Source of the DNA: Mycobacterium xenopi
GTDB taxonomy: Bacteria > Actinomycetota > Actinomycetes > Mycobacteriales > Mycobacteriaceae
Assembly (NCBI RefSeq): GCF_009936235.1
Contig: NZ_AP022314.1
Location: 2,294,001 to 2,358,000, forward strand
Direction of reading: 5' to 3'
DNA length: 64,000 bases
Shown here one piece after another: positions 19,766 to 28,136 of the stretch. The translations under genes were made by a program, and so were the position numbers. Positions within the stretch are counted from its first letter, which is position 1. The number at the start of each line of letters is the position of its first letter. A model generated the notes under the pieces. That model had not been told where the DNA came from and ran no database searches. It saw only the letters and a list, made by a program, of their open reading frames with translations.

Positions 19766-21172
19766 TCAAGTGAGCAACTGCCACACGGCGCCGGCCGAAA
19801 TGCCCAACGCCAGGCTGACGCCGGAAGCTAGCACCGCGGTGATGCTGGACGACTTTTTCGGGTCGAATACGTCGCCGCAGTGGGCGGTTGACTGCCTGAA
19901 CGACGGAATGATCCAGCGCAGATAGTAGAACAGGCTGATGAGGGAGTTCACGAAAACGACCACGGCAAGCCACGATTGGCCGCCGTCCCAGGCCGCGGTG
20001 GCGGTGGTGAGCTTGCCGACGAAGACGGCAGTCGGGGGAGTGCCGAGCAGGCCGAGCAGCGCGACCAGCAGCGCACCGGCTAAACATGGCTGGGACCGGG
20101 CCAGACCACGGTAGGCGCCGAGGTCACGGCGGCCCGGCAGGGCGGTGGTCACCGCGAACGCGGCGCTATTGGTGAGCGTGTAGCCAGCCAGATAGAACAG
20201 CAGCGACGGCAGCGCGAGGTCGCTGCGGCCGGCCACCACGATGGGGACGAGCAGGAACCCGACCTGACTGACTGTTGACCATCCCAGCAGTCGGCGTGGG
20301 TCCTGTTGCCAGTAGGCGGCCAGGTTGCCCAGCGTCATGCTCGCGACGGCCAACACCGCGACCAGCAGCGGCCATCCGATGGTGTCCGGCAGGACCGTGG
20401 CCAGGCGGTATAGGGCGATAAGCGCACCGATCTTGGGCACCGTTGTCAAAAACATTGCCGCCGTGCCGTTTGCGCCTTGCGCCGCGTCGGGCACCCAAAA
20501 ATGCGCGGGCACACCGCCGGCCTCGAACATCAGGGCGGCGAGGACGGCGACTGCCCCGGCGGCGACGGCGCCTGCCGGGGCGTTGCCGAGACGGAAGCCA
20601 AGCTCGTGATAACTGGTGGCACCGGTGACGGCGTAGAGGATAGATACACCGAGCATGAGCACGATGCCGAACAGCGCGCCGATCAGGTATGCCTTCATCG
20701 TCGCTTCCGCTGCAGTGGGGGAGCGCAGCAGCCCTATCAGCCCATAGAGCGGGATGCTGGTGAGCAGGAACCCGGTTATAAGCACAAGCAGGTCATCTGC
20801 GCCCGCCAGAATGAGCACCCCTGTGGTCGAAAACAGCAGCAGCGCATAGGTCTCGCTTTCTCGTGGCGAGCCCCGTATTTCGTCACCCGCCACGGCGAGA
20901 ACCAATAGCGCCCCGATCGCAGCAACGATCCGGGCCAGACCGGTGCTGGTATCTATGGCGAACGTGTCGTCGAACGCGCTCTGATCGGGCCCCGTCATCC
21001 CGGTGATTGCCGCCAGGGTGGCACCGGCTAGCACCATGGCGGCGATGACGCTGGTCCACCACTGCCGGTGCTTCGCGAGGAAAGATCCGCTGATCATCAC
21101 CACGAGTCCCCCGGCGAAGACCAGCATTTCCGGCAACATGAGCAGTGGCCGCATTCCGGCCTCGGTGTTCAC
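19766..21172 (-). CDS. NuoN-like antiporter-type membrane subunit
   Basis: 468 aa, 13-14 hydrophobic helices, proton-translocating antiporter family (NuoN/MrpD). Recognisable blocks are the lysine region ATMKAYLIGAL, then AHFWVPDAAQ and FLTTVPKIGALIALY. In the segment where canonical NuoN has the conserved glutamate (GLELLSL-like) this protein reads GFLLTSIPLYG, so that acid seems to be absent by eye alignment. It is the last gene of the eight-gene operon and overlaps the NuoM-like gene by 4 nt. It belongs to a membrane arm without NADH or Fe-S modules; see the NuoB/D-like entry. Confidence 0.85.
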   Translation of the reverse strand: MNTEAGMRPLLMLPEMLVFAGGLVVMISGSFLAKHRQWWTSVIAAMVLAGATLAAITGMTGPDQSAFDDTFAIDTSTGLARIVAAIGALLVLAVAGDEIRGSPRESETYALLLFSTTGVLILAGADDLLVLITGFLLTSIPLYGLIGLLRSPTAAEATMKAYLIGALFGIVLMLGVSILYAVTGATSYHELGFRLGNAPAGAVAAGAVAVLAALMFEAGGVPAHFWVPDAAQGANGTAAMFLTTVPKIGALIALYRLATVLPDTIGWPLLVAVLAVASMTLGNLAAYWQQDPRRLLGWSTVSQVGFLLVPIVVAGRSDLALPSLLFYLAGYTLTNSAAFAVTTALPGRRDLGAYRGLARSQPCLAGALLVALLGLLGTPPTAVFVGKLTTATAAWDGGQSWLAVVVFVNSLISLFYYLRWIIPSFRQSTAHCGDVFDPKKSSSITAVLASGVSLALGISAGAVWQLLT

Positions 21173-22671
21173 GGGGATCTCCCGACGAGCGCGACGAGTG
21201 TGTTAGCAGCCGGTTCGATCAGATCGAGCAGTGGCCGCGGCAACACGCCGATGGCGACGGACAGCAGCAAAAGCATTCCGGCTGAGGCTATCTCGGAGGT
21301 GTAGGCGTCGCCGAAGCCGACCGCGTGACCGCGTGTCTTACCGGTGAAGATGCGTTGAAGCGCACGCAGAAACAGAGCGGTGGTGATCACGATGCCCGGC
21401 AAGGCAATCGCGGTGACGTGTGTGGCCGCGATGCTGCCGGTGAAGATCTGGAATTCGGCGATGAACCCGGAGAAGCCAGGTAATCCGAGCGACGCGAACG
21501 CGCCGACCGCATATAGGGCAGCGAACTTCGGGGCCGGGCCGGCCAGTCCACCGTAGGCATCCATGTCGTAGCTTGCCGCCCGGTCATACAGCACGCCAGC
21601 GAGCAGGAACAGCGCGCCGGTGATCAGACCGTGGCTGACCATCTGGGTGACCGCGCCGGTGACCGCGACACCGCCGGCGTGAGCAGTGCCGCCGCCGATC
21701 AGCCCCGCCGCACCGACCGCCAGCACGATGTAGCCCATATGGTTGACCGAGGTATAGGCGATCATGCGCTTGAAGTCGTTCTGCGCCAATGCCACCAGGG
21801 CGCCGTAGAGCACCGACACGATGCCCACCGCGATGATCACCCAGGCCCACGAGCGCCACGCCTGCGGAAGCATCGGCATCGCGATCCGCACAAACCCGTA
21901 GGTCCCCATCTTCAGCAGCACCCCGGCCAGAACGGCGGAGCCGATCGCCGGCGCGTCGGTGTGGGCGGGAGGCAGCCAGGTATGGAACGGAACGGTGGGG
22001 GTCTTGACCGCCAAGCCAAGCAGAATAGCCGCCAGCACCAGCCCGCCCACCAGGGGGCTTTTGGCCAACGGGGTGGTGGCGGCGATGTCGACCATGTCAA
22101 AGGTATGTGGCTTGGACGCGATATAGAGGCCGATGAACCCCACCAGCAGAGCCAGGGAGCCGAGAAAGGTATAGAGGAAGAACTTGAGCGCCGAGCGGCC
22201 CGCATCGCCGTGGCCCCAGCCGGCGATCACGAAATACATCGCCACGATCGACAAATCAAAGAAGACGAAGAACAAGATCAGGTCGGCCGAGACAAACAGG
22301 CCCAGGCTCACGGCTTGAAGGAACAAAAACAGCGCAGCTTCCAGCCTGGACCGGTCGCGCCCGCGCAATCCGTAGACCGCACAGGCCAGAAAGATCACCG
22401 CGGTCATGATCACCAGCGGCAGCGACAGACCATCCACGCCGACGTGGTAGCTGCTATTGATGCCGGGGATCCACCTCGCTTTTTCCTCGAACGCCAAGCG
22501 ATCCGCGGGCGGCGGACGGTATCGCGCCCACATCAGCGCGGTCAGTGTCGTCTCTGCTGCAGCGACTGTGACCCAGACCAACTTGGCGCCGCTGTCGCCG
22601 ATACGAGGAACGGCCAGCAGCCCGAACCCAGCGGCCAGGGGCAAAAACACAATCAGGCTAAGCACATTCAC
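21169..22671 (-). CDS. NuoM-like antiporter-type membrane subunit
   Basis: 500 aa, about 14 helices. It has the key helix-5 region FFVFFDLSIVAMYF, where an Asp stands near the usual Glu position. The conserved lysine and helix-7 block KTPTVPFHTWLPPAHTDAP is intact, as is LAQNDFKRMIAYTSVNHMG. This block is the strongest evidence that it is a proton-pumping complex-I-type subunit. It overlaps its neighbours by 4 nt on both sides, so the operon is tightly coupled. Confidence 0.88.
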   Translation of the reverse strand: MNVLSLIVFLPLAAGFGLLAVPRIGDSGAKLVWVTVAAAETTLTALMWARYRPPPADRLAFEEKARWIPGINSSYHVGVDGLSLPLVIMTAVIFLACAVYGLRGRDRSRLEAALFLFLQAVSLGLFVSADLILFFVFFDLSIVAMYFVIAGWGHGDAGRSALKFFLYTFLGSLALLVGFIGLYIASKPHTFDMVDIAATTPLAKSPLVGGLVLAAILLGLAVKTPTVPFHTWLPPAHTDAPAIGSAVLAGVLLKMGTYGFVRIAMPMLPQAWRSWAWVIIAVGIVSVLYGALVALAQNDFKRMIAYTSVNHMGYIVLAVGAAGLIGGGTAHAGGVAVTGAVTQMVSHGLITGALFLLAGVLYDRAASYDMDAYGGLAGPAPKFAALYAVGAFASLGLPGFSGFIAEFQIFTGSIAATHVTAIALPGIVITTALFLRALQRIFTGKTRGHAVGFGDAYTSEIASAGMLLLLSVAIGVLPRPLLDLIEPAANTLVALVGRSP

Positions 22672-24524
22672 CTCACCGCAAGCACCAGCACGACACCGAC
22701 CATGAGCAGCGCCACGCCGGCAAGGTAGTACTGGTGCAGCTGACCGGTTTGCGGTCTGCGGGCCAGCTCGCCGAGTGCACGCATGCGCTGCGCGACCGCC
22801 TCGACTGCACCGTCGACGCTTCGAATGTCGATCCGTGCCGCGCCTTCAGCGGCCCGCAGCACACCCATGGCCGTCACATCCACGGCCCGGTCGATCACAT
22901 GGTCGTCGAATCGGGCCAGCATGCGGGCGAGACGCATGGTGGGTCCGGCGACAAGCACATGCGCGACTCGTTCAAGGCCGAGCCAGGCAGCGGCCCACCT
23001 CGGCTCCGGCACCCGCCACAGCACCACGGTCACCACAACCCCGAGCGACAACAGAGCAGAACCGGCCAGCCCGAAAACCGTTGCCTGGGCGGCTGATCGG
23101 TTGTCCAAGGCGCGGCTGAGTATCGAGCCGAACGGGGGCAAGGCAAGCACACCGGACACCGCGGCCCCGATGGACAGCATGACCAGCGGCGCTTGTTCGA
23201 AAGCCGTGAGCCGTCGCGCGTCTCTCGAGTTCGCCACTCGGGTGGGTGAATCAGCTTCTGGCTGTGCGGGTTTAGCGCGCCACAGAACTACCAGAAGTTT
23301 TCCTGAGTAGGCCGCCGAGACAGCCGCCGCAACGACACCTGCTGCATAAACCCCCGTCCAGCGATTCGCTGCCGCGGCAAGGACAGCATCCTTGGTCGCC
23401 CACAGCGACAGCGGCGCCACCCCGGCCAGGGCCAGAGCCGCGACACTGGCACACCAACCCACGAGTGGCCAGCGGCGAGCAACGCCCCGCAGATCGTCGA
23501 GTTGCTTGCTGCCCAGCAGGGACAGCCACGCGCCGGCGGCCAGGAACAATCCTGCCTTGGTGCTGGCATGGGCCACCAGCTGTGCAGCGCCACCACTGAC
23601 CGTGCCCACGCCCGCGGCCATCACGACGAATCCGAGCTGCGCCGCGGTCGAGGCGGCGAGCAGTTGCTTGAGATCGCGCTGGGCCAGAGCCACCACACCC
23701 AGCAGCACCGCCGTCGCGACCCCAACCCACGCGACGGTAGCGGCCACCCATCCGGTGGCCGCGAGCAGCGGCTCGACCCGCAGCAGCAGATACGCGCCCA
23801 TCGCGACCATCGCCGCCGAGTGCAGCAGCGCGCTGACCGGGCTAGGTCCGTCCATCGCCCGCGACAACCAAAACGAAAACGGCAGCTGCGCGGCCTTACC
23901 CAGCGCGGCGACCACCACACCAACCGCGACGACCTCGCGCCAGCCACTACTCGCGGCGGGCAGATCCGCCAATGCGAGTCCCGCGCCACCGGCCAGCGCA
24001 GCACCCGCGGCCACATAGAGCCCCAGATCAGCGGAACGGGTAGTTAGGAACGCGATCAGACCCGACGACACTCGGTGCTGGTCGCGCCACCAGAACCCGA
24101 TCAGCGCGTATGACGCGGCCCCCATCAGTTCCCACGCCAGCAGCAAGGTCGGCACCGTCGCGGCCGTCGCCGTCAACATTGCGGCCGAAGCAAACAGCAG
24201 CATCAACCCGTGAAAGCGGCCCTGCGCGGCCCGGATATCCCCGACGGCGAACACCAGCACCAGCGAGGTCACCGCAGCGACCGCGGGCACCACCGTGGCG
24301 GCCAAAGCGTCAACGTGCATCCCAAAGTTCGCATCCGCCAGGTAGGCCACCGAGACCGTGGGCCGGGCGATGGCGGCCGCGATGGAAAGCGCCACCACGA
24401 TCGCGGCGGTGGCCACCGAGACCGCCGCCGCCCACCGGCGCGCTCCACTGAGCACGAGCGCGGCACCAACCACTGCCGGCGCGCAAACCAAGAGCCACAG
24501 CAACAGCTGTGCCGCTGATGTCAT
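22668..24524 (-). CDS. NuoL-like antiporter-type membrane subunit
   Basis: 618 aa with about 15-16 helices and a C-terminal extension as in NuoL. The conserved acid is in LAWELMGAASYALIG, and the lysine/His region reads LPFSFWLSRAMDGPSPVSALLHSA. Both are intact, consistent with an active proton channel. The C-terminal part includes an amphipathic, partly charged stretch (residues 520-600). It lies between NuoK-like and NuoM-like genes in canonical complex I order. Confidence 0.88.
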   Translation of the reverse strand: MTSAAQLLLWLLVCAPAVVGAALVLSGARRWAAAVSVATAAIVVALSIAAAIARPTVSVAYLADANFGMHVDALAATVVPAVAAVTSLVLVFAVGDIRAAQGRFHGLMLLFASAAMLTATAATVPTLLLAWELMGAASYALIGFWWRDQHRVSSGLIAFLTTRSADLGLYVAAGAALAGGAGLALADLPAASSGWREVVAVGVVVAALGKAAQLPFSFWLSRAMDGPSPVSALLHSAAMVAMGAYLLLRVEPLLAATGWVAATVAWVGVATAVLLGVVALAQRDLKQLLAASTAAQLGFVVMAAGVGTVSGGAAQLVAHASTKAGLFLAAGAWLSLLGSKQLDDLRGVARRWPLVGWCASVAALALAGVAPLSLWATKDAVLAAAANRWTGVYAAGVVAAAVSAAYSGKLLVVLWRAKPAQPEADSPTRVANSRDARRLTAFEQAPLVMLSIGAAVSGVLALPPFGSILSRALDNRSAAQATVFGLAGSALLSLGVVVTVVLWRVPEPRWAAAWLGLERVAHVLVAGPTMRLARMLARFDDHVIDRAVDVTAMGVLRAAEGAARIDIRSVDGAVEAVAQRMRALGELARRPQTGQLHQYYLAGVALLMVGVVLVLAVR

Positions 24525-24531
24525 TGCTATC

Positions 24532-24834
24532 TCACCCGGACAGGTCGGTGGCCATGTCCGTCATGTCGGCCCGGCGCTCGCGGTGCAGCAGCGTGGCCAT
24601 CGCAAATCCCATCGCCATCTCCACCGTCATCGCGGCAATGATCACCAGGAGCAGCACCTGCCCCGTCGGCGCCGGCACGACAAACCACCAGAAACCCGCC
24701 ACCGCGAGGATGACCGCGTTGATCATCAACTCCAGTCCCATCATCACCATCACCACGACTTGCTGGGACAGCGCGCCGTAGAGTCCGACGCTGAACACCG
24801 CCGCGGCCACCAGCAGCACCGTCTGCAGGGTCAC
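24532..24834 (-). CDS. NuoK-like membrane subunit
   Basis: 100 aa, three helices, the usual NuoK/MrpC length. The two conserved membrane glutamates are present in MMGLELMINAV and AMTVEMAMG. It overlaps the NuoJ-like gene by 4 nt. Confidence 0.9.
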   Translation of the reverse strand: MTLQTVLLVAAAVFSVGLYGALSQQVVVMVMMGLELMINAVILAVAGFWWFVVPAPTGQVLLLVIIAAMTVEMAMGFAMATLLHRERRADMTDMATDLSG

Positions 24835-25394
24835 GGTCCGACACCTCCCGGTTGTGGATCGCGGGCCGGTCTGCGCTTGAGGTCGTCACCAAATCGGTCA
24901 TAGCGAGTTCGGCGGGCAGCCAAAACAATTGCCGCGACGATGGTGGCCACCATCACTGGGCTGATCACCGCCATGGCCAACATCTTCGGCCCCATCAACT
25001 CCTCGCCAAGCGCGGCGGTGAGATCCTGTGGCGGTTCGCCTCGCCGGGACGGCCAGTCGGTCAACAAAATCCCGGTCGCCAGAACGACGAACGTGACAGC
25101 GGCGGTGGCCAGGGCCCGGCGCTTGTCGTGCACCATGCTCATCGGCATCAGCGCCGGATTCATGCCCATGAACATGACCATGTACACCGCCATCACCGCC
25201 ATCTCCATCACCATCATCAAGATCGTCACGACGCCGATGTAGTTCTGCTGCAACAGCAACACCGCGACACCTACCGCCACGAACGAGACCGCGAGTGCAT
25301 ATGTCGCGCGGGCCATCGAATTCACCCGAAACACAGCGGCCCCGGCCAGCACAGCGATCACACCGGCGATCCAGTACACGATGTGCACGACCAT
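24831..25394 (-). CDS. NuoJ-like membrane subunit
   Basis: 187 aa with five hydrophobic helices. The central helix region QQNYIGVVTILMMVMEM corresponds to the flexible third helix of NuoJ that links proton channels to the quinone site. It is unusually methionine-rich between residues 60 and 88 (MMVMEMAVMAVYMVMFMGMNPALMPMSM). Methionine-rich segments can bind Cu(I), which is worth noting in this setting but could be chance. Confidence 0.85.
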   Translation of the reverse strand: MVVHIVYWIAGVIAVLAGAAVFRVNSMARATYALAVSFVAVGVAVLLLQQNYIGVVTILMMVMEMAVMAVYMVMFMGMNPALMPMSMVHDKRRALATAAVTFVVLATGILLTDWPSRRGEPPQDLTAALGEELMGPKMLAMAVISPVMVATIVAAIVLAARRTRYDRFGDDLKRRPARDPQPGGVGP

Positions 25395-25406
25395 GTTTCA
25401 ACTCCT

Positions 25407-26330
25407 TCAGACGGCGATGACGGCGACAACGAGGTCTTGCACCAGCACGGCCGGCAACAACACCACCCAGCCGATTTCCATGAACTTGTCCGGGCGAAAC
25501 ACCGGAACCCGCCGACGCAACCACACGAATGCCGTCAGCAGCGCCACGGTTTTCACCAGCACCCACATCCAGTCCGGCAGCAATGGTCCGGCACCGCCGC
25601 CGAGAAACATCGGCACCGCGAACGCCGCGCCCGCGGCGAGCAGCGCATACCGGCCAGCTAGGAAAACCAGCCGATCAACCCCAGATAGTTCAACGGTCAC
25701 TCCGCCGGCGATGTCGGCACCGATCGCCGGGATAAATGGACCCCACACGGAAAAGCCCACTACGCCAATGCAATAGACCACGAAAGCGATCGGCATCCAC
25801 ACCGCGAACCACAAGGCGCGCTGGGTAGCCACGACAGTGCCGATATGCAGGCTCTGCGCTGCGATAGCCGGGGCGACGAGCGCGAACATCAGCGGCAGCT
25901 CGTACCCCAGTGCGTGGGCTAAAAAGCGGTAGCCGCCAACGAGTGAATGTGCGGAGTTAGGCCCCCATCCGGCAAGCCACACCAACGCCCACACCATCAC
26001 GTCCATCGCGTTGAACCAGACCACACCGACATCGAGATCGACCAGCGTCCACCGCCCGAGCGGCACTACCGCCACCATCAGCAGGGCGACGACAAGCAAG
26101 CCGGCACCACCCGCCCGCCATAGCAGCCTGTCGGCAGCCACGGTGGTGCGGCGGCGCTGCCGCATCAAGCGCGCGGTCTCCCACAGCGGTGTGGCGATGG
26201 CTCGTGCGGTGTGCCCGCGCGTGGTGAGCACCCCGTTAACGCTGGCGGCGTACAGCGCGAGCAGCGACAGCAACGCCGCGGCAGCAAAGGCCCAAACGCC
26301 GGGCACGGTCGTGGTGGTCGCCTCAGCCAT
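25407..26330 (-). CDS. NuoH-like membrane subunit lacking the acidic quinone-loop motif
   Basis: 307 aa, eight helices. Canonical NuoH landmarks are present: GWGPNSAHSLVGGYRFLAHALGYELP and, near the C-terminus, LVKTVALLTAFVWLRRRVPVFRPDKFMEIGW. The loop that normally reads E-x-N-R-x-P-F-D-x-x-E-x-E instead reads FSVWGPFIPAIGAD, so most of the acids that couple quinone chemistry to the proton channels are missing. The start at 26330 (MAEATTTT) overlaps the upstream stop by 8 nt. It is a divergent NuoH whose quinone or redox function is doubtful. Confidence 0.82.
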   Translation of the reverse strand: MAEATTTTVPGVWAFAAAALLSLLALYAASVNGVLTTRGHTARAIATPLWETARLMRQRRRTTVAADRLLWRAGGAGLLVVALLMVAVVPLGRWTLVDLDVGVVWFNAMDVMVWALVWLAGWGPNSAHSLVGGYRFLAHALGYELPLMFALVAPAIAAQSLHIGTVVATQRALWFAVWMPIAFVVYCIGVVGFSVWGPFIPAIGADIAGGVTVELSGVDRLVFLAGRYALLAAGAAFAVPMFLGGGAGPLLPDWMWVLVKTVALLTAFVWLRRRVPVFRPDKFMEIGWVVLLPAVLVQDLVVAVIAV

Positions 26331-27525
26331 GGCGATTCGCATCAGCCGGCGTCGTATCGATACCGAAACTGGCCACCGCCAGTCGAGCGGTGGCCAGTTC
26401 GGCACCATCCAGTAGATCAGGCAGCGCGTCGATTCTGGTTGTCCGATCAAAGTTAAACAGCCTGCCTGCCAAGGGATCTGATACCATATCTCGTAATTCA
26501 TGCGCCTGGGCAAGGAGCCGGTCGTAGGTGTCCCCGGCAAGCACGGCTGGCAAGTCGTGTCGTTCCAGATCCGCGGCGGTCAAGGGTGTCAGGCCGCGCA
26601 GTGACCAGCGCAGCAGTCGCGACCGACGAAGCACGCCAAGCAATTTCCCGACTGATGCCTGCACCCGACCGGTGTCTGGCGCATCCAGTAGCATGTCGCG
26701 GACGTCCCGGGCGATGTCGGCGGCGCGTGACCATCCGGCCAAGGCCAGCAGATCCACGATGTGGTCGCATCGTCGCGCAGCCCGCAACGACACGCTAATT
26801 GCTGACGAGACGGCCGCGAGCCCATGGTGCTGGTGGCCGTGGTCGACGATCCACGCCTGGCCGCCAGTAAGAACGTCTCCCTGCAAAGTGCACCGCAGCA
26901 CCAGGCCCGCCGGCCAGTGGCGAAGGACCGGACCCAGGCGTACGTGTAGGACGTCCATTTCCAGACCGTCACGATCTTCACCGCCCTCGGCGAGGGCGAT
27001 GCCCTGTGGAGCCATCTGCATGTGGCCGTGATGCATGTGGTGCTCGCCGCCGTGGTCCATGTCGTGCTCGTGGTGCGTGTGGTGATTGCCGTGGTGCATA
27101 TGGTCGTCGTCGGTATGCCCATGATTCACATGGCTTTCGGACGAGTCTGCGCCACCGTGTTCACCGTTCACCTCCGGCGATTGGGGACGTTGACGCCCGT
27201 CGTGTCGGTGCTGAGCGACCTCCAGCAGTTCCTCAGCCGCACCGGCCAGTGCGGCGTCCACAGCTTGCGGATCATCGACGCCAATCCGGACCCGCGGGCC
27301 AGGCAACTGATCCCAGATGCGGTCGACGGCTGCAGCAAGCTCAGGTCCAGGCGAGCCGCACACCACGAGGACATCGGCGTCGGCTGGCGAGTCAGCCTCA
27401 CACCACCCGCCAGCGGCTAGCCGCCGTTCGACCTGCGCGCGCAGTGACCAATTCCCCGGCACTTCAGCGACCAGAGCATGCGCCCGGCGCGCCGCGCACC
27501 TAGCCAGCATGTCGTTCACGCCCAT
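26323..27525 (-). CDS. NuoB/NuoD-like fusion with His-rich linker, no Fe-S ligands
   Basis: 400 aa from the ATG at 27525, which overlaps the NuoA-like stop. Residues about 30-95 resemble NuoB after its Fe-S region (ADVLVVCGSPGPEL ... DRIWDQLPGPRVRIG), but the cluster N2 cysteines are absent. Residues about 125-165 are an extremely histidine-rich linker, including HVNHGHTDDDHMHHGN. Residues about 185-400 begin like NuoD (LHVRLGPVLRHWPAGLVLRC) and lack the rest of the NuoD core. It probably caps the membrane arm in place of the redox module, and the His-rich segment could bind copper or zinc. Function is unknown. Confidence 0.7.
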   Translation of the reverse strand: MGVNDMLARCAARRAHALVAEVPGNWSLRAQVERRLAAGGWCEADSPADADVLVVCGSPGPELAAAVDRIWDQLPGPRVRIGVDDPQAVDAALAGAAEELLEVAQHRHDGRQRPQSPEVNGEHGGADSSESHVNHGHTDDDHMHHGNHHTHHEHDMDHGGEHHMHHGHMQMAPQGIALAEGGEDRDGLEMDVLHVRLGPVLRHWPAGLVLRCTLQGDVLTGGQAWIVDHGHQHHGLAAVSSAISVSLRAARRCDHIVDLLALAGWSRAADIARDVRDMLLDAPDTGRVQASVGKLLGVLRRSRLLRWSLRGLTPLTAADLERHDLPAVLAGDTYDRLLAQAHELRDMVSDPLAGRLFNFDRTTRIDALPDLLDGAELATARLAVASFGIDTTPADANRHG

Positions 27526-27860
27526 CGCAGCGCGCCCTCTCGCCATGCCCATACCACCGCGACGAGCAATGCGCCCAGGAACACAAACATCTCGATCACC
27601 GCCGTGACGCCCATCCGTGCGACAACGACTGCCCAGGGATACATGAACAGCATCTCGACGTCGAACGCCAGAAACACCAGCGTCGCCGGATACCACCGCG
27701 CGTGATAGCGCGACAGCGCATGCTGCTCGGGCAGCCAGCCGGACTGATACGGAAGCGAGATCAGTGCATCAGGCACCACTGCCGTGAAACGATGAACCCC
27801 ATAAAGTGCCGCAAGGCCGGCTAGTGATGCCAGTAGCGTCCAGCCCAACCCCGAGTACAC
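27516..27860 (-). CDS. NuoA-like membrane subunit
   Basis: 114 aa, three helices. The hallmark FDVEMLFMYPWAVV is present. The loop that usually reads YECG reads YQSG, so the conserved cysteine and acid are lost. It is the first gene of the operon, with a copper-type palindrome about 90 bp upstream. Order A-(B/D)-H-J-K-L-M-N follows complex I with C, E, F, G and I missing. Confidence 0.85.
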   Translation of the reverse strand: MYSGLGWTLLASLAGLAALYGVHRFTAVVPDALISLPYQSGWLPEQHALSRYHARWYPATLVFLAFDVEMLFMYPWAVVVARMGVTAVIEMFVFLGALLVAVVWAWREGALRWA

Positions 27861-27949
27861 GGCGGACTCCCTTCAGCAGTGCGGTCGCCGATATTCGTTG
27901 GAGGCCTCGAACCGATGCCCGCTGTACGAGCATCCACCTGGCGCACTCT

Positions 27950-27966
27950 ATACCCGGTACCGGTAT
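27950..27966 (-). promoter_or_regulatory. Copper-type operator 5 (before nuo-like operon)
   Basis: ATACCC-GGTAC-CGGTAT, one mismatch from the perfect palindrome, 90 bp upstream of the NuoA-like start. It is 108 bp from operator 6 of the divergent mmcO gene. Confidence 0.72.
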
Positions 27967-28073
27967 GAAGTAAACACGCCTGAATTGATCAACAAGCCCC
28001 GCGCTTGCACGATTCGCCTTTCTGCAAGCCCAGCCTGGTAAGCCGAGCGAAGGACAGGGTTGCAATTCTCGGT

Positions 28074-28090
28074 ATACCTGGGCAGGGTAT
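28074..28090 (+). promoter_or_regulatory. Copper-type operator 6 (before mmcO)
   Basis: ATACCT-GGGCA-GGGTAT, one mismatch from the perfect palindrome, 47 bp upstream of the mmcO start. Confidence 0.78.
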
Positions 28091-28136
28091 ATCAGGTGAG
28101 GTGTGAGATCGAACAAATCGGGAGGCGGGCGCTCGT

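Noticed and set aside
19766..27860. A standard respiratory complex I operon
   Set aside because: NuoC, E, F, G and I are absent and the NuoB/D-like protein lacks the cluster N2 cysteines and most of NuoD.
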